In this document: piece after piece, positions 41,885-51,626 of the stretch
How positions within the stretch are numbered: position 1 is the stretch's first letter
Layout: each line of letters begins with the position of its first letter
From: Texcoconibacillus texcoconensis
Lineage (GTDB): Bacteria; Bacillota; Bacilli; Bacillales; Salisediminibacteriaceae
Length of the DNA stretch: 59,548 nucleotides
Direction of reading: 5' to 3'
NCBI RefSeq assembly: GCF_014202575.1
Contig: NZ_JACHHB010000019.1
Span: forward strand, 1 to 59,548
Notes under the pieces: generated by a model
Told to the model about the DNA's origin: nothing
Databases searched by the model: none
Seen by the model: only the letters and a program-made list of their open reading frames with translations
Made by a program: the position numbers and the translations under genes

Positions 41885-42079
41885 TTAATCTAAAAGTAAT
41901 TGCAGAAGCCACGAAATAATTGTATCTACAACCGCAAAAAATACGGCAATAAATGCAACTGTTGTTACAACGATAATCGTATAACGCACAAGTTCACTAC
42001 GCGTCGGCCATGTGACCCGCTTCATCTCATTTGAAACATCTTTTAGAAACTTCACCGGCTTCTTTATCGTTTCCGCCAC
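41885..42079 (-). CDS. secE: Protein translocase subunit SecE
   Basis: A short Gram-positive SecE, 64 aa, with an amphipathic N-terminal part (KKPVKFLKDVSNEMKRVTWPTRSELV, including the conserved WPTR motif) and one C-terminal membrane span (about 36-58). It clamps SecY. GTG at 42079 is chosen since GGAGG lies seven to eight bases upstream; the GTG at 42088 is too close. Normal order rpmGB-secE-nusG. Confidence 0.95.
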   Translation of the reverse strand: MAETIKKPVKFLKDVSNEMKRVTWPTRSELVRYTIIVVTTVAFIAVFFAVVDTIISWLLQLLLD

Positions 42080-42156
42080 TGAATACACCTCCAGCCCTCT
42101 CTCAAAATCCCTTACCTTATCAACTGATAGAAGAAACTAACAATATCTAGATATTA

Positions 42157-42306
42157 TCACTTCGTCTCCTCATGAACCGTATGAGATCCGCACTGAGAAC
42201 AAAACTTTTTCAATTGAAGCCTTTCATTACTCTTTTGCTCGGTCTTATTTGTAGAATAATTCCTTGACTTACATTCGCGACATGCAAGAGCTACCTTTTT
42301 TCGCAT
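42157..42306 (-). CDS. rpmGB: 50S ribosomal protein L33 (zinc-binding form)
   Basis: A 49-aa protein starting MRKKVALACRECKSRNYST, with zinc-type CxxC pairs CREC and CSQC, so it is a zinc-containing L33. It was found by translating the gap between sigH and secE, has AAAAGGAG eight bases ahead, and lies where B. subtilis keeps the corresponding gene. It heads the rpmGB-secE-nusG unit. Confidence 0.94.
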   Translation of the reverse strand: MRKKVALACRECKSRNYSTNKTEQKSNERLQLKKFCSQCGSHTVHEETK

Positions 42307-42353
42307 TACATACTCCTTTTAAGCTTAAAAGCAATTTGCATATATACCCCTAA

Positions 42354-42382
42354 AAGTTATCACAGGGGGTGAATACTGTCAA
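42354..42382 (-). promoter_or_regulatory. rpmGB-secE-nusG promoter
   Basis: A perfect -35 TTGACA (42377-42382), 17 bases, then TAACTT (42354-42359) preceded by TG in the extended -10 position. The -10 is weak, but the extended element and location support it. Confidence 0.65.
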
Positions 42383-42494
42383 TGACAGGGAACCCTCCTC
42401 CTCATCTTTGACAGCCTACCTCATTTTCATAACGTATATACCAAAAATCTTTACTTGTCTCTTATATGAACACAGATCAATGTTCCTAACCAAA

Positions 42495-42524
42495 CAAAAA
42501 AACAAGGGGCTTAACCCCCTGTTT
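42495..42524 (-). terminator. Terminator after sigH
   Basis: AAACAGGGGGTTAAGCCCCTTGTTT folds with GGGG/CCCC at its core and is followed by seven T on the minus strand. The 5' arm overlaps the last codons and stop of sigH. Confidence 0.88.
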
Positions 42525-43179
42525 AGATTTTTACACCTTTTCGCTCTACATGATTTTCGAGTTTCCGTTTTACTCTCTGCAGGGCATTATCAATCGATTT
42601 AATGTGACGATTAAGATCTACTGAGATTTCTTGATACGATCTCCCATTTAAGTATAACATAAGGACCTCTTGCTCTAAGTCACTTAATAATTCACTCATT
42701 TTCACTTCTATGTTATCAAACTCTTCTTGATTTATTAATAACTCCTCTGGGTCCGTTATATGCGAACCACAGATTACGTCTAACAATGTCCTTTCTGACT
42801 CTTCATCGTACAACGGCTTATCCAAAGAAACATAAGAATTAAGTGGAATATGTTTTTGACGTGTAGCTGTTTTTATCGCCGTTATAATTTGCCTTGTGAT
42901 ACAAAGCTCCGCAAATGCTTTGAAAGAGGATTGCTTGTCTCCTTGAAAGTCACGAATCGCCTTGTAAAGGCCAATCATCCCCTCTTGTATAATATCCTCA
43001 TGGTCTGCACCAATTAAAAAATAAGATCTCGCCTTGGCTCGGACGAAATTTTTATATTTATTAATTAAATGTTCTAGTGCGGCACTGTCACCCTCACGAG
43101 CATATTTCACTAGGTGGTCATCGTCCAATTCTTTAAAGTTCGTATGCAAAATAGAGTCTTCAAGGTTCACAGCCACCAC
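42523..43179 (-). CDS. sigH: RNA polymerase sigma-H factor
   Basis: A sigma-70-family factor of 218 aa that turns on early sporulation, competence and stationary-phase genes in Bacillus. Region 2 contains YARKGD-like YAREGDSAALEHLINKYKNFV and DHEDIIQEGMIGLYKAIRDF (core and -10 binding); region 4 has LYLNGRSYQEISVDLNRHIKSIDNALQRVK, the -35 helix-turn-helix. It has its own promoter and terminator, between rae1 and rpmGB as in B. subtilis. Confidence 0.97.
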   Translation of the reverse strand: MVAVNLEDSILHTNFKELDDDHLVKYAREGDSAALEHLINKYKNFVRAKARSYFLIGADHEDIIQEGMIGLYKAIRDFQGDKQSSFKAFAELCITRQIITAIKTATRQKHIPLNSYVSLDKPLYDEESERTLLDVICGSHITDPEELLINQEEFDNIEVKMSELLSDLEQEVLMLYLNGRSYQEISVDLNRHIKSIDNALQRVKRKLENHVERKGVKI

Positions 43180-43313
43180 GATCCCTCCGAGCCATAATAG
43201 TTTTCTCGAATGTTTAAAAAGGGGAAGTCGAAGATTTTAGAAGTTGATATAAAAATGAAAGCGGATAAATTTTAGACCTTTTTAAACAGCGTTAATTGTC
43301 TAAATATAGAAAT

Positions 43314-43343
43314 ATTATAGCGAATTCATACAAAAAACGTCAA
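43314..43343 (-). promoter_or_regulatory. sigH promoter (overlaps the rae1 terminator)
   Basis: TTGACG (43338-43343), 18 bases, TATAAT (43314-43319). The -35 box is part of the 3' arm of the terminator that ends the upstream rae1 transcript. The leader to the sigH start is about 130 bases long and A/T-rich. Confidence 0.78.
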
Positions 43344-43366
43344 GGAAGTTATGATTTTCCTCGACG
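43332..43366 (-). terminator. rae1 terminator reaching into the coding region
   Basis: CGTCGAGGAA (43357-43366) pairs with TTCCTTGACG (43338-43347) and six T follow (43332-43337). The 5' arm lies in the last codons of rae1 and the stop codon is in the loop. It closes the gltX-to-rae1 cluster. Confidence 0.9.
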
Positions 43367-43861
43367 CCATTTTTCGAAAATTTCAGCGATTTCCCCTGTT
43401 ATAGGAAGCTTTGCTTTATTTGAGTAATTTTTTGTTTTTTCAACTTCTTGAGCAATTCCTTTTTCAATTGACTCCATTTCTCGACGCAGTTCTCGAGCCG
43501 ATTTCCTTAATGCACCACTAGCAAAAATGACCCGTTGTTCTAGAAAGTCAGAGGTCGCAACGTAAATTTGTGTATCTACCCTCTTGTGCTCTTTGACGAG
43601 TTTTTCTATTCGTTCATCTGCCGTTTCTTTTTCCTTCGTATAAATGATCTCTAGACGATAGTCATTAAAGTTCTTCCCAAGGCCAGGAACCATATGAGCA
43701 TCAAAGATAATTGACACTTGAATCCCTGTGTAAGCTTGGTACTCGGCCATCTTTTCAATTAATATGTCACGAGCACTCTCTAAATCATCTTCGCGCCTAG
43801 CTTTTAACTCAGGCCAGTCACCTATGATATTATATCCGTCAACGAACATCAGGCGCCTCAT
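43349..43861 (-). CDS. rae1: Ribosome-associated endoribonuclease Rae1 (YacP, NYN domain)
   Basis: A 170-aa PIN-like NYN-domain nuclease. Acidic residues in MFVDGYNIIGDWPEL (Asp8, Asn11, Asp15 region), IIFDAH and VATSDFLEQ fit the family metal site. In B. subtilis Rae1 enters the ribosomal A site and cuts mRNA during translation. It is immediately adjacent to rlmB (ATG next to the rlmB stop), in the conserved mrnC-rlmB-rae1 trio of RNA enzymes. Confidence 0.93.
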   Translation of the reverse strand: MRRLMFVDGYNIIGDWPELKARREDDLESARDILIEKMAEYQAYTGIQVSIIFDAHMVPGLGKNFNDYRLEIIYTKEKETADERIEKLVKEHKRVDTQIYVATSDFLEQRVIFASGALRKSARELRREMESIEKGIAQEVEKTKNYSNKAKLPITGEIAEIFEKWRRGKS

Positions 43862-44614
43862 TTAACTCATCCTTTGTGGATGACGTGTTCGATAAACTTC
43901 GTACATGAGTAAACTAGCAGCAACCGATGCATTGAGTGACGTTACTCCACCTACCATAGGAATATTAACGAGAAAGTCACACGTCTCACGAACGAGTCGA
44001 CTCATCCCTTTCCCTTCACTTCCTATGACAAGACCGATAGGCATATCAAAATCCGCTTCACGGTATTCTTGCTCTCCTTTAGCATCTGTGCCAACAAACC
44101 ATAAGCCTTCGTCCTTTAATTCTCCCATCGTTCGTGATAAGTTCGTCACTCGGGCGACAGGGATATATTCAATCGCCCCCGCTGATGCTTTACTAACAGT
44201 TGCGGTCAATCCAACAGAGCGACGCTTTGGAATAATCACACCATGCACACCAACAGCATCTGCAGTACGAAGAATAGCCCCCAAATTGTGCGGGTCTTCT
44301 AGCTCGTCCAAGATAAGAATAAATGGTTGCTCCTGCTTGTTTCTTGCTTTTGCGAGAATATCATCAACTGTACTATATTCATAAGAAGCAACGTTAGCGA
44401 TTACGCCTTGATGGTGCTCTTTGCCTGCCAGTTGGTCTAGTTTTTGTTTTGGAACACGCTGAATCGATACTTTTTGTTCTTTAGCCAGCTGAATGACTTG
44501 ACCAACTTGGCCACGTTGCGCTCCTTCAGCAAGCATAATTTTATGAATCGGTCGTTTTGCTTTCAGCGCTTCAATGACCGAGTTTTTACCGACAATCTGT
44601 TCATCTTTTGCCAT
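43862..44614 (-). CDS. rlmB: 23S rRNA (guanosine-2'-O-)-methyltransferase RlmB
   Basis: A SpoU/TrmH-family knotted methyltransferase of 250 aa. The N-terminal substrate domain (about 1-80) is followed by motif 1 [16 protein letters not shown] (about 111-125), motif 2 [15 protein letters not shown] and motif 3 [15 protein letters not shown]. It methylates a guanosine of 23S rRNA in related bacteria. The ATG at 44614 has GAAGGGGAG nearby and overlaps the end of mrnC by 14 bp; the extension to 44647 is not supported. Confidence 0.95.
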   Translation of the reverse strand: MAKDEQIVGKNSVIEALKAKRPIHKIMLAEGAQRGQVGQVIQLAKEQKVSIQRVPKQKLDQLAGKEHHQGVIANVASYEYSTVDDILAKARNKQEQPFILILDELEDPHNLGAILRTADAVGVHGVIIPKRRSVGLTATVSKASAGAIEYIPVARVTNLSRTMGELKDEGLWFVGTDAKGEQEYREADFDMPIGLVIGSEGKGMSRLVRETCDFLVNIPMVGGVTSLNASVAASLLMYEVYRTRHPQRMS

Positions 44615-45035
44615 TGTTCTCCCCTTCTTCCGTTTCAATGTACCCAACAGCTAGTCTCGCCAACTCATCGAGCCGTTCATAACCTTCTGTTAAATATAAG
44701 TACCCAATGAGCGCTTCAAACGCTGTACTATAGCGATAAGTCGCATGATCTGTATTTTTAGGAACAGTCCCTGACTTGGCATTTCTTCCACGTTTTGCAA
44801 CGAGGAACTCCTGTTCTGACAAGAGATCGTTCTCCTGTAAATGGTGCAAAACATTTGCTTGTGCTTTCGCAGAAACGTAAAATGTCGCTTCCTTATGAAG
44901 GCGGTTGGGTTTGACTTTCCCATGGGCGATAAGCCGATATCGAACATACATTTCCCAAACGGCATCGCCCATGTATGCAAGAGTGAGGGCATTCATTTGC
45001 CCTACATCACGCACGTTTTCATTTAAATCGAACAT
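44601..45035 (-). CDS. mrnC: Mini-ribonuclease III (MrnC)
   Basis: A 144-aa RNase III-like catalytic domain without the dsRNA-binding domain. The active-site region [17 protein letters not shown] (about 17-33) and the later [17 protein letters not shown] (second acidic pair) are present. In B. subtilis it matures 23S rRNA ends, which suits a window full of rRNA and ribosome genes. It starts 2 bp after cysS and overlaps rlmB. Confidence 0.95.
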   Translation of the reverse strand: MFDLNENVRDVGQMNALTLAYMGDAVWEMYVRYRLIAHGKVKPNRLHKEATFYVSAKAQANVLHHLQENDLLSEQEFLVAKRGRNAKSGTVPKNTDHATYRYSTAFEALIGYLYLTEGYERLDELARLAVGYIETEEGENNGKR

Positions 45036-45037
45036 TA

Positions 45038-46435
45038 CTATACCCTCTTCCAACGTACACCTTGGGGCGTATCTTCTAAAATAATATTTTTCTCTTTCAG
45101 CTCATCTCGAATTCTGTCAGCTGTTGCAAAGTCACGATTTTTCCGAGCTTCATTCCTTTGTTCAATTAATGCCTCAATCTCTTCATCAAGCATCTCATTT
45201 TCTTCTAATTGTACCCCGATAACAAAAGCCATTTCATCAAACGCCTTTAAGAAAGCTTTCAAGACTTCTTCTCTCGTGTGTGATTCTTGTAAATAAAGGT
45301 TAGCACTTTTAACAAGGTCAAATAAAACCGCAACAGCATTTGCACTGTTAAAATCATCATCCATTTCTTTAACAAATTGACGACGGTAGTCTTCGATCTT
45401 ATTTTCCCACTCATCGACATCAGAAGCTAAGTTTGCCGTTTCATTCAGTCTATGCACAAGGTTGTTATATGTTGTTCTTATCCTTTCTAGCGCATTTTGA
45501 GCACTAGATAGCTGTTCATCACTAAAGTTGATCGGGCTTCGGTAATGGGCATTAACAATAAAGAATCGGACTATTTCTGGATCAAATTGTTGAATAATGT
45601 CATGCACGAGAATGAAATTTCCGACCGATTTAGACATTTTTTCATTATCAACATTAATATAGCCATTATGCAACCAATAATTAGCCATCTTCTTCCCTGT
45701 TAACGCTTCTGATTGAGCGATCTCATTTTCGTGGTGTGGAAACGATAAATCTTGACCACCTGCATGAATATCAATCGTATCTCCTAAATACTTTTTCACC
45801 ATAGCCGAGCATTCAATGTGCCACCCAGGTCGACCTTCTCCCCAAGGACTAGACCAAGAGATTTCGCCAGGCTTGGCACTTTTCCATAATACGAAGTCAA
45901 GCGGATCTTCCTTTTGTTCACCCACACCTACTCGTGCACCTGCTTTTAGGTCATCAACAGATTGGTGCGATAACTTCCCGTATTCATCAAATTTTCTCGT
46001 TCGAAAATAAACGTCCCCATTTGCTTGATAAGCAAAATCGTATTCAATCAACTTTTCAATAAACGCAATGATTTCCTCCATCGTCTCAGTCACGCGCGGA
46101 TGCACATCTGCCTTCCGAACACCGAGCGCTTGTGTGTCGTCATGATACGCTTGAATGAACCGCTCCGCTACATCTAAAACGTCTTCATCCATTTCTTTTG
46201 CCGCTTTAATAATCTTGTCATCAACATCTGTAAAGTTAGATACATAATTGACGTCATAGCCGCGATATTCCAAATACCTACGGACCATGTCAAAGACAAC
46301 GGCAGGACGCGCATTTCCAATATGAATATAATTATAAACTGTTGGCCCACACACATACATCTTTACTTTACCGTCTTCAATGGGTGTAAAAGGCTCTTTC
46401 TTTCTTGTTAGTGTGTTATACATTTGTATTGCCAT
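45038..46435 (-). CDS. cysS: Cysteinyl-tRNA synthetase
   Basis: CysRS, 465 aa, class [17 protein letters not shown] carries the zinc Cys29 and the HIGH-type motif. GWHIECSAM and [16 protein letters not shown] give the remaining zinc ligands, and [11 protein letters not shown] is the KMSKS loop. It lies 14 bp after cysE, and both are under the upstream T-box, linking cysteine synthesis to its use in charging tRNA. Confidence 0.98.
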   Translation of the reverse strand: MAIQMYNTLTRKKEPFTPIEDGKVKMYVCGPTVYNYIHIGNARPAVVFDMVRRYLEYRGYDVNYVSNFTDVDDKIIKAAKEMDEDVLDVAERFIQAYHDDTQALGVRKADVHPRVTETMEEIIAFIEKLIEYDFAYQANGDVYFRTRKFDEYGKLSHQSVDDLKAGARVGVGEQKEDPLDFVLWKSAKPGEISWSSPWGEGRPGWHIECSAMVKKYLGDTIDIHAGGQDLSFPHHENEIAQSEALTGKKMANYWLHNGYINVDNEKMSKSVGNFILVHDIIQQFDPEIVRFFIVNAHYRSPINFSDEQLSSAQNALERIRTTYNNLVHRLNETANLASDVDEWENKIEDYRRQFVKEMDDDFNSANAVAVLFDLVKSANLYLQESHTREEVLKAFLKAFDEMAFVIGVQLEENEMLDEEIEALIEQRNEARKNRDFATADRIRDELKEKNIILEDTPQGVRWKRV

Positions 46436-46449
46436 TCATAGGTCCTCCT

Positions 46450-47127
46450 TTACTTTCCAAAACCACTTGATGCTTTGCGATCCGCCTCATACTTCTCTTT
46501 CCAATAATCGACATCTTCTCGCAAACGACCAATCTCTTTTTCTAATTCACGAAGCTTATCGGCCACAGGGTCCGGCAAGTTAATATGATCCAAATCATTA
46601 GCTACTTTGACCCCATCTTGGACGACAACCTTTCCCGGAATTCCGACAACTGTGGAGTTTGGGGGCACTTCTTTTAGCACAACAGATCCTGCCCCTATTC
46701 GTGCATTGGCACCGATTCTCATAGAGCCTAGCACCTTTGCTCCTGAAGCAATCAATACGCTATCTTCAATTGTCGGGTGACGCTTTCCTGTTTCTTTCCC
46801 TGTACCACCAAGTGTTACGCCTTGGAATATCGTTACATTATCACCAATTTCACACGTTTCCCCGATAACTACACCCGTTCCATGGTCAATGAACATACGC
46901 TCACCTATCTTTGCTCCTGGGTGAATTTCGATACCTGTCAAAAAACGACTAACCTGAGATAGCAAACGAGCGATAAAAAAGAATCTTTTTTTCCATAATC
47001 CATGAGCAAAACGATGTGCCCATAGCGCGTGTACCCCCGAGTATGTCATGATTACTTCAAACCGGTTTCTCGCAGCTGGGTCCTGCTCTAATACGACATC
47101 AACATCATTTTTCAATGTCTTTAACAT
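46450..47127 (-). CDS. cysE: Serine O-acetyltransferase
   Basis: CysE, 225 aa, makes O-acetylserine for cysteine synthesis. An N-terminal helical part is followed by the left-handed beta-helix of hexapeptide repeats (about 60-160) with IHPGAKIGERMFIDHGTGVVIGE containing the catalytic Asp-His, GVTLGGTGKETGKRHPTI, and GAGSVVLKEVPPNSTVVG. A charged coiled tail follows. It is the first gene after the Cys T-box. Confidence 0.97.
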   Translation of the reverse strand: MLKTLKNDVDVVLEQDPAARNRFEVIMTYSGVHALWAHRFAHGLWKKRFFFIARLLSQVSRFLTGIEIHPGAKIGERMFIDHGTGVVIGETCEIGDNVTIFQGVTLGGTGKETGKRHPTIEDSVLIASGAKVLGSMRIGANARIGAGSVVLKEVPPNSTVVGIPGKVVVQDGVKVANDLDHINLPDPVADKLRELEKEIGRLREDVDYWKEKYEADRKASSGFGK

Positions 47128-47248
47128 GTCGTAAACTCCCCCCTTCCCGAAGTCGCTTCCACGTTTTTAACCTAAGTGCTGATCAATTATTCGTGCACTA
47201 AGTCTTTCAAACAAGACGAAAACCCTAAACCTCTCCTACAACACCATG

Positions 47249-47510
47249 AAAAAAACGCCCCTGTGTCGTTGTAACTACGACACAGAGACGCTCTAAGTAA
47301 GCGCGGTTCCACTCTGTTTGATCCTTTCATGAGAAAAGACCCACTCTCCGATGATAACGGTCATCAGCCCCGCCCTTCGCTACTGAACCGGTTCGCGAAG
47401 GGACTCAGAGGTGCATTTCCAAAGTCCTCTTTCAAGCTGCTTTCAGCCTACGACAGCTCTCTCTGTAGAAAAAGGGCGCTTTGTACTTCTCCTCTTCATC
47501 GATTTTGCTA
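47249..47510 (-). promoter_or_regulatory. Cysteine T-box riboswitch upstream of cysE-cysS
   Basis: The 388-bp gap between gltX and cysE holds, in order on the minus strand, an AGTA-containing stem I start (near 47496), a specifier loop GGAAATGCACC whose codon is TGC (47413-47415, Cys), the T-box core AGAGTGGAACCGCG (47302-47315), and a terminator CGTCTCTGTGTCGT...ACGACACAGGGGCG with seven T (47249-47290). Uncharged tRNA-Cys should pair with the specifier and the T-box to prevent termination. The remaining bases to cysE (47128-47248) show no further gene. Confidence 0.93.
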
Positions 47511-47515
47511 TGATA

Positions 47516-48976
47516 TTATTGTCCCAACACTTTTTTAAGACGCGTCAAAACAACATCCTTACCTAAAAGTGCAATCGTGTCTGGTAAATCACGTCCGTGA
47601 GTTTGACCAGTTGTTGCTACACGGATCGGCATAAATAATTGTTTCCCTTTATAACCCGTTTGTTTTTGCGTTGCTTTTGCAGCTTGCTTTACGTTTTCTG
47701 GTGCCCAGTCTTCTATTGCTTCAACTTCTTGATAAAATTGCTGCAATACTTCTGGTACATGTTCACCTCGTAAAACCTCATTTGCATCTTCATTATAGTC
47801 GATTTCTTCCTTGAAGAACAACTCTGTTAACTCGACAATCTCTGCACCATAGCTCATTTGTTCTTGATATAATGCTACAAGTTTACGAGCCCATTCTCTT
47901 TGCTCTTCAGACATCGACGCTGGCAATTTTCCAGCCTTTACAAGGTGAGGAATCGCTAATTCAGTGAGGCGGTCAACATCTGTATTTTTCACATATTGGT
48001 TATTCATCCATTCAAGCTTCTGTGTATCAAAGATTGCTGGCGCTTTCGCTAAACGCTCGACATCAAATTGTTCAATGAGCTCATCAAGCGTGAACAATTC
48101 TTCTTCACTCGCAGGAGACCAACCAAGTAATGCCAGGAAGTTAACAAGCGCCTCTGGTAAATAGCCAAGATCGCGATACTGTTCAACAAACTGAATCACA
48201 GATTCATCTCGTTTACTCATTTTTTGTCGATCTTCATTTAGAATTAATGAAGCATGAGCAAATATTGGGGCTTCCCAACCAAACGCATGATATAAAAGCA
48301 CCTGTCGTGGTGCATTTGACAAGTGTTCCTCTCCACGAATCACATGACTAATCTCCATCAAATGATCATCAATCACAACGGCAAAGTTGTATGTAGGAAC
48401 ACCGTCTTTTCTTGCGATGACAAAGTCACCGATTCCTTCCGCTTCAAATTGAACGTCCCCACGAACAATGTCATTAACTTCAATCGCACCCTCGTCTGGT
48501 ACATGGAAACGGATGACAGGTTTACGCCCCTCTTTTTCATAAGCTTCGCGTTGTTCTGGTGTAAGGTGACGGTCACGCCCACTATATTTCGGCGTTTCCC
48601 CTCTTTGTCTTTGTTCTTCACGTTCTGCTTCAAGTTCTTCTTCTGTCATATAGCAATAATAGGCTTTACCTTCGTCAAGCAGTTGCTGAAGATAACGATT
48701 GTAAATGTCGATGCGGTCCATACTTTGATACGGGCCATGCGGTCCACCTACATCAACACTTTCATCCCAGTCAATGCCTAACCATTTCAAGCTATCAAGC
48801 AACTTCTCTGTGGCTGTTTCGACATTTCTAGCCTGGTCTGTATCTTCAATACGAACGATAAAAGAGCCATTTTGTTTTCTTGCATATAAATAGTTAAATA
48901 ATGCCGAACGCGCTCCTCCGATATGGAGATGTCCCGTAGGACTCGGCGCGAAACGTACACGGATTTGTTGAGACAT
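47516..48976 (-). CDS. gltX: Glutamyl-tRNA synthetase
   Basis: GluRS, 486 aa, class [19 protein letters not shown] holds the HIGH motif, with KMSKRDES further on. Bacillaceae enzymes of this kind also charge tRNA-Gln with glutamate, later corrected by GatCAB; this is known of the family and not shown here. The ATG at 48976 (MSQQIRV) is the family start. It lies between ispF and the T-box. Confidence 0.98.
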   Translation of the reverse strand: MSQQIRVRFAPSPTGHLHIGGARSALFNYLYARKQNGSFIVRIEDTDQARNVETATEKLLDSLKWLGIDWDESVDVGGPHGPYQSMDRIDIYNRYLQQLLDEGKAYYCYMTEEELEAEREEQRQRGETPKYSGRDRHLTPEQREAYEKEGRKPVIRFHVPDEGAIEVNDIVRGDVQFEAEGIGDFVIARKDGVPTYNFAVVIDDHLMEISHVIRGEEHLSNAPRQVLLYHAFGWEAPIFAHASLILNEDRQKMSKRDESVIQFVEQYRDLGYLPEALVNFLALLGWSPASEEELFTLDELIEQFDVERLAKAPAIFDTQKLEWMNNQYVKNTDVDRLTELAIPHLVKAGKLPASMSEEQREWARKLVALYQEQMSYGAEIVELTELFFKEEIDYNEDANEVLRGEHVPEVLQQFYQEVEAIEDWAPENVKQAAKATQKQTGYKGKQLFMPIRVATTGQTHGRDLPDTIALLGKDVVLTRLKKVLGQ

Positions 48977-49014
48977 TGTATGACACCTTCCAATCATTAG
49001 TTCCGTTCGTTGAT

Positions 49015-49078
49015 TATTTTATCACCAAATCAAACGCTCTGGTGAATGAATCTGAGAATTTATCATATTTTATCACCA
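49015..49078 (-). repeat. Two 13-bp direct repeats upstream of gltX (extended -10-like)
   Basis: TATTTTATCACCA occurs at 49015-49027 and 49066-49078; on the minus strand each reads TGGTGATAAAATA, containing TGATAAAAT, an extended -10 look-alike. They are 51 bp apart in the 129-bp gap before gltX. They may be two start-site elements or a repeated binding site. Confidence 0.45.
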
Positions 49079-49105
49079 TTCAGCATGGTTGACGACAAAG
49101 CACAA

Positions 49106-49582
49106 TTAAGCCTTGGGCAATAGCAATACAACCGCTTGTGCTGCCACACCTTCTTCACGACCTGTAAAACCTAACTTTTCTGTTGTGGTCGCTTTCACAT
49201 TTACTTGCGACACGTCGGCTTCTAACAATTCAGCGATCCGTTTGCGAATCGCGTCAATATATGGAGCCATCTTCGGTCGTTGCGCCATAAGTGTGCAATC
49301 CAAATTACCTAGCTTGTATCCTCTTTGCTGAACAAGTTGCCAAACGTGACGGAGTAATTCCGCTGAATCAGCATCTTTATAAGCAGGATCTGTATCAGGA
49401 AAATGCTTTCCGATATCTCCCTCGCCAACAGCCCCTAAGCATGCGTCTGCAATTGTATGTAAAAGAACATCCGCATCCGAATGACCAAGTAGCCCCAATT
49501 CATGAGGGATTTCTACGCCTCCAATAATAAGAGGGCGACCCTCTACAAGTTGATGAACATCAAACCCTTGTCCAATCCTCAT
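49106..49582 (-). CDS. ispF: 2-C-methyl-D-erythritol 2,4-cyclodiphosphate synthase
   Basis: IspF, 158 aa, of the MEP isoprenoid pathway. Zinc ligands are seen in GQGFDVHQL (Asp8, His10) and [13 protein letters not shown] (His in HSDAD), and the C-terminal [23 protein letters not shown] is typical. It follows ispD by 2 bp; the two catalyse non-consecutive steps of the same pathway. Confidence 0.97.
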   Translation of the reverse strand: MRIGQGFDVHQLVEGRPLIIGGVEIPHELGLLGHSDADVLLHTIADACLGAVGEGDIGKHFPDTDPAYKDADSAELLRHVWQLVQQRGYKLGNLDCTLMAQRPKMAPYIDAIRKRIAELLEADVSQVNVKATTTEKLGFTGREEGVAAQAVVLLLPKA

Positions 49583-49584
49583 AT

Positions 49585-50283
49585 CTACTTTCCTCCCTTA
49601 CGTTGTTGAATAATCGCCTCAGCAAACCATAAGTCTTCTGGGGTTGTTACTTTGATATTATCATAACTTCCTTCAACAACTTTCACTTTTCCACCGACAT
49701 ACTCAATCAAACTAGCATCGTCTGTACCACAAAAACGATGAGCTTCTGCCTTTTTATGTGCACTTAGAATCGAAGACAGACGAAAAGCTTGTGGGGTTTG
49801 AACGGCCCACAAGCTCGAACGTTTCATCGTCTCTTCAACGTCCCCTTCTTCATTTACGCGCTTCACTGTATCTTTTACAGGGACAGCGGCTATTGCCGCC
49901 TCCCCATTTTGTAAAACATGGTCAGTTAACCGATGAATGGTTTCCTTTTGAATAAACGGACGAGCCCCATCATGAATAAGTACAACTGGGTTATCCTTTA
50001 TCACTTTTAACCCTTCAAATACACTTTGTTGACGTTCAGCTCCACCCGTTACAACATCGCTCACTTTTTTAAACTGGTACGAAGAAATGATACCTTGAAT
50101 GTCTGCTTTCTCTTTCTCTCGACAAACAAGCACAATCCTTTCACAGCGTTCATCACGTTCAAAAACACGTAACGTATGAACAATGAGCGGATCACGATCA
50201 ATTGATAAAAACGTTTTATTTGCCCCGGTTCCCATACGTTTACCTTGCCCTGCGGCAGGGATAACCACTACGTAACGCTCCAT
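49585..50283 (-). CDS. ispD: 2-C-methyl-D-erythritol 4-phosphate cytidylyltransferase
   Basis: IspD, 232 aa, adds CMP to methylerythritol phosphate. The nucleotide-binding N-terminus [14 protein letters not shown] (about 6-19) and [11 protein letters not shown], then [12 protein letters not shown], mark the family. The ATG at 50283 is preferred because MERYVVVIP matches the family start; an in-frame ATG at 50298 also has a close ribosome-binding site. In B. subtilis the gene lies in the same yacL-ispD-ispF order. Confidence 0.96.
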   Translation of the reverse strand: MERYVVVIPAAGQGKRMGTGANKTFLSIDRDPLIVHTLRVFERDERCERIVLVCREKEKADIQGIISSYQFKKVSDVVTGGAERQQSVFEGLKVIKDNPVVLIHDGARPFIQKETIHRLTDHVLQNGEAAIAAVPVKDTVKRVNEEGDVEETMKRSSLWAVQTPQAFRLSSILSAHKKAEAHRFCGTDDASLIEYVGGKVKVVEGSYDNIKVTTPEDLWFAEAIIQQRKGGK

Positions 50284-50333
50284 GTCATGACTCTCCATTT
50301 CTCCTCTAAATACGAACGTTTAAGAAATTTCTT

Positions 50334-51425
50334 TTATAAGGCCTTTTCAAGCGTTTTTGGTTTTGCAAAAATCATTCGTCCTGCTGACGTTTGCAATACA
50401 CTTGTGACAATCACTTCAACATTTTTGCCAATATACTCACGACCACCTTCAACGACGATCATTGTTCCGTCATCTAGATAAGCGACCCCTTGATTTTGCT
50501 CTTTTCCATCTTTTATTACTTGAACATGCATCTCTTCCCCTGGAAGAACAACTGGTTTAACAGCGTTCGCTAAATCATTGATATTGAGTACAGCTACACC
50601 TTGTAAGTCACAAACTTTATTTAAATTAAAGTCATTTGTAACAACATAGCCATCGACGATTTTTGCTAGCTTAACAAGCTTACTATCAACTTCATGAATC
50701 TCTTCAAAGTCACCATCATAAATCTCAACATCAACAGGAAGTTCTTTTTGAATTTTATTTAAAATATCAAGACCACGTCGACCTCTATTTCGTTTTAATA
50801 CATCTGAAGAATCGGCAATATGTTGCAATTCTTCTAACACAAATTCAGGAATGACGAGTGTTCCTTCTAAAAACCCTGTTTGGCAAATATCTGCAATACG
50901 ACCATCAATGATAACACTTGTGTCCAAAATCTTTAATCCTGCACCTTTTCCTTCACTATCTGGGGCTTCGACTTCCTTTTTCTTTACCGCTCTCGAGGAA
51001 GTCGGGATGAAGTTTGAAAGTTCATCTCTCTTTTTAAAGCCAACTTGGAAACCTAAATAACCAAGTAAAAAGGTTACAATTAACGGGAAAACTGTACCTA
51101 GAAATTCAATAGAATTCAAAGGAATACTAATGAGAAATGCAACAAGCAAACCTAATATTAGTCCCATCGTTCCAAATAACAAATCCGTCACCGGCGCTTT
51201 TACGAGTGTTTCTTCAAATTTACGTATTAAGTCGGTGATGTAATCCGTCACCCAAAAAGTGGATATAAATAGTATGATGGCACCAATAAAACCTCCCGTA
51301 TAAGGGTTTGATAACCAATTAGTTGCCCCCCCTATATTCAAGAGCGAAATCAAATCAGGAATAAAAATAAACCCCGCTGTTCCACCGATGATCAGTATAA
51401 ACAATTGTACGATGCGTTTTAGCAT
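50334..51425 (-). CDS. yacL: YacL, membrane PIN/TRAM-domain protein
   Basis: A 363-aa protein with four membrane spans (about residues 5-25, 36-56, 80-102 and 105-130), a PIN-type nuclease-like domain (about 170-285, with [25 protein letters not shown] and [13 protein letters not shown] acidic residues) and a C-terminal TRAM-like region. Function in vivo is not established. The ATG at 51425 follows AAAGGAGGTGAAAGT; the start at 51464 lies before this site. It follows disA. Confidence 0.9.
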   Translation of the reverse strand: MLKRIVQLFILIIGGTAGFIFIPDLISLLNIGGATNWLSNPYTGGFIGAIILFISTFWVTDYITDLIRKFEETLVKAPVTDLLFGTMGLILGLLVAFLISIPLNSIEFLGTVFPLIVTFLLGYLGFQVGFKKRDELSNFIPTSSRAVKKKEVEAPDSEGKGAGLKILDTSVIIDGRIADICQTGFLEGTLVIPEFVLEELQHIADSSDVLKRNRGRRGLDILNKIQKELPVDVEIYDGDFEEIHEVDSKLVKLAKIVDGYVVTNDFNLNKVCDLQGVAVLNINDLANAVKPVVLPGEEMHVQVIKDGKEQNQGVAYLDDGTMIVVEGGREYIGKNVEVIVTSVLQTSAGRMIFAKPKTLEKAL

Positions 51426-51528
51426 ACTTTCACCTCCTTTAATCATTATAGACAAATTCTTCAATTTGAAACGGTATATGCAAAAAAACTGCGTATTTTT
51501 TCAAGAAACTTAAAACTGCATATAGGTA

Positions 51529-51557
51529 AAAATAACAAAGGGGTCAGCAAATGTCAA
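51529..51557 (-). promoter_or_regulatory. Predicted yacL promoter
   Basis: A perfect TTGACA (51552-51557), 17 bases, then TATTTT (51529-51534), in the 201-bp disA-yacL gap. Confidence 0.6.
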
Positions 51558-51626
51558 TTAAAGTAAAATTACAATTATATCGCTCATTTGTAATCTTCGT
51601 CAATATGTGTTTTGTTACGACAAAAT

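Noticed and set aside
43905-44384. A long open frame antisense to rlmB
   Set aside because: It is the mirror of a well-supported gene, rich in Ser/Pro/Thr as expected for antisense frames, and has no family resemblance.
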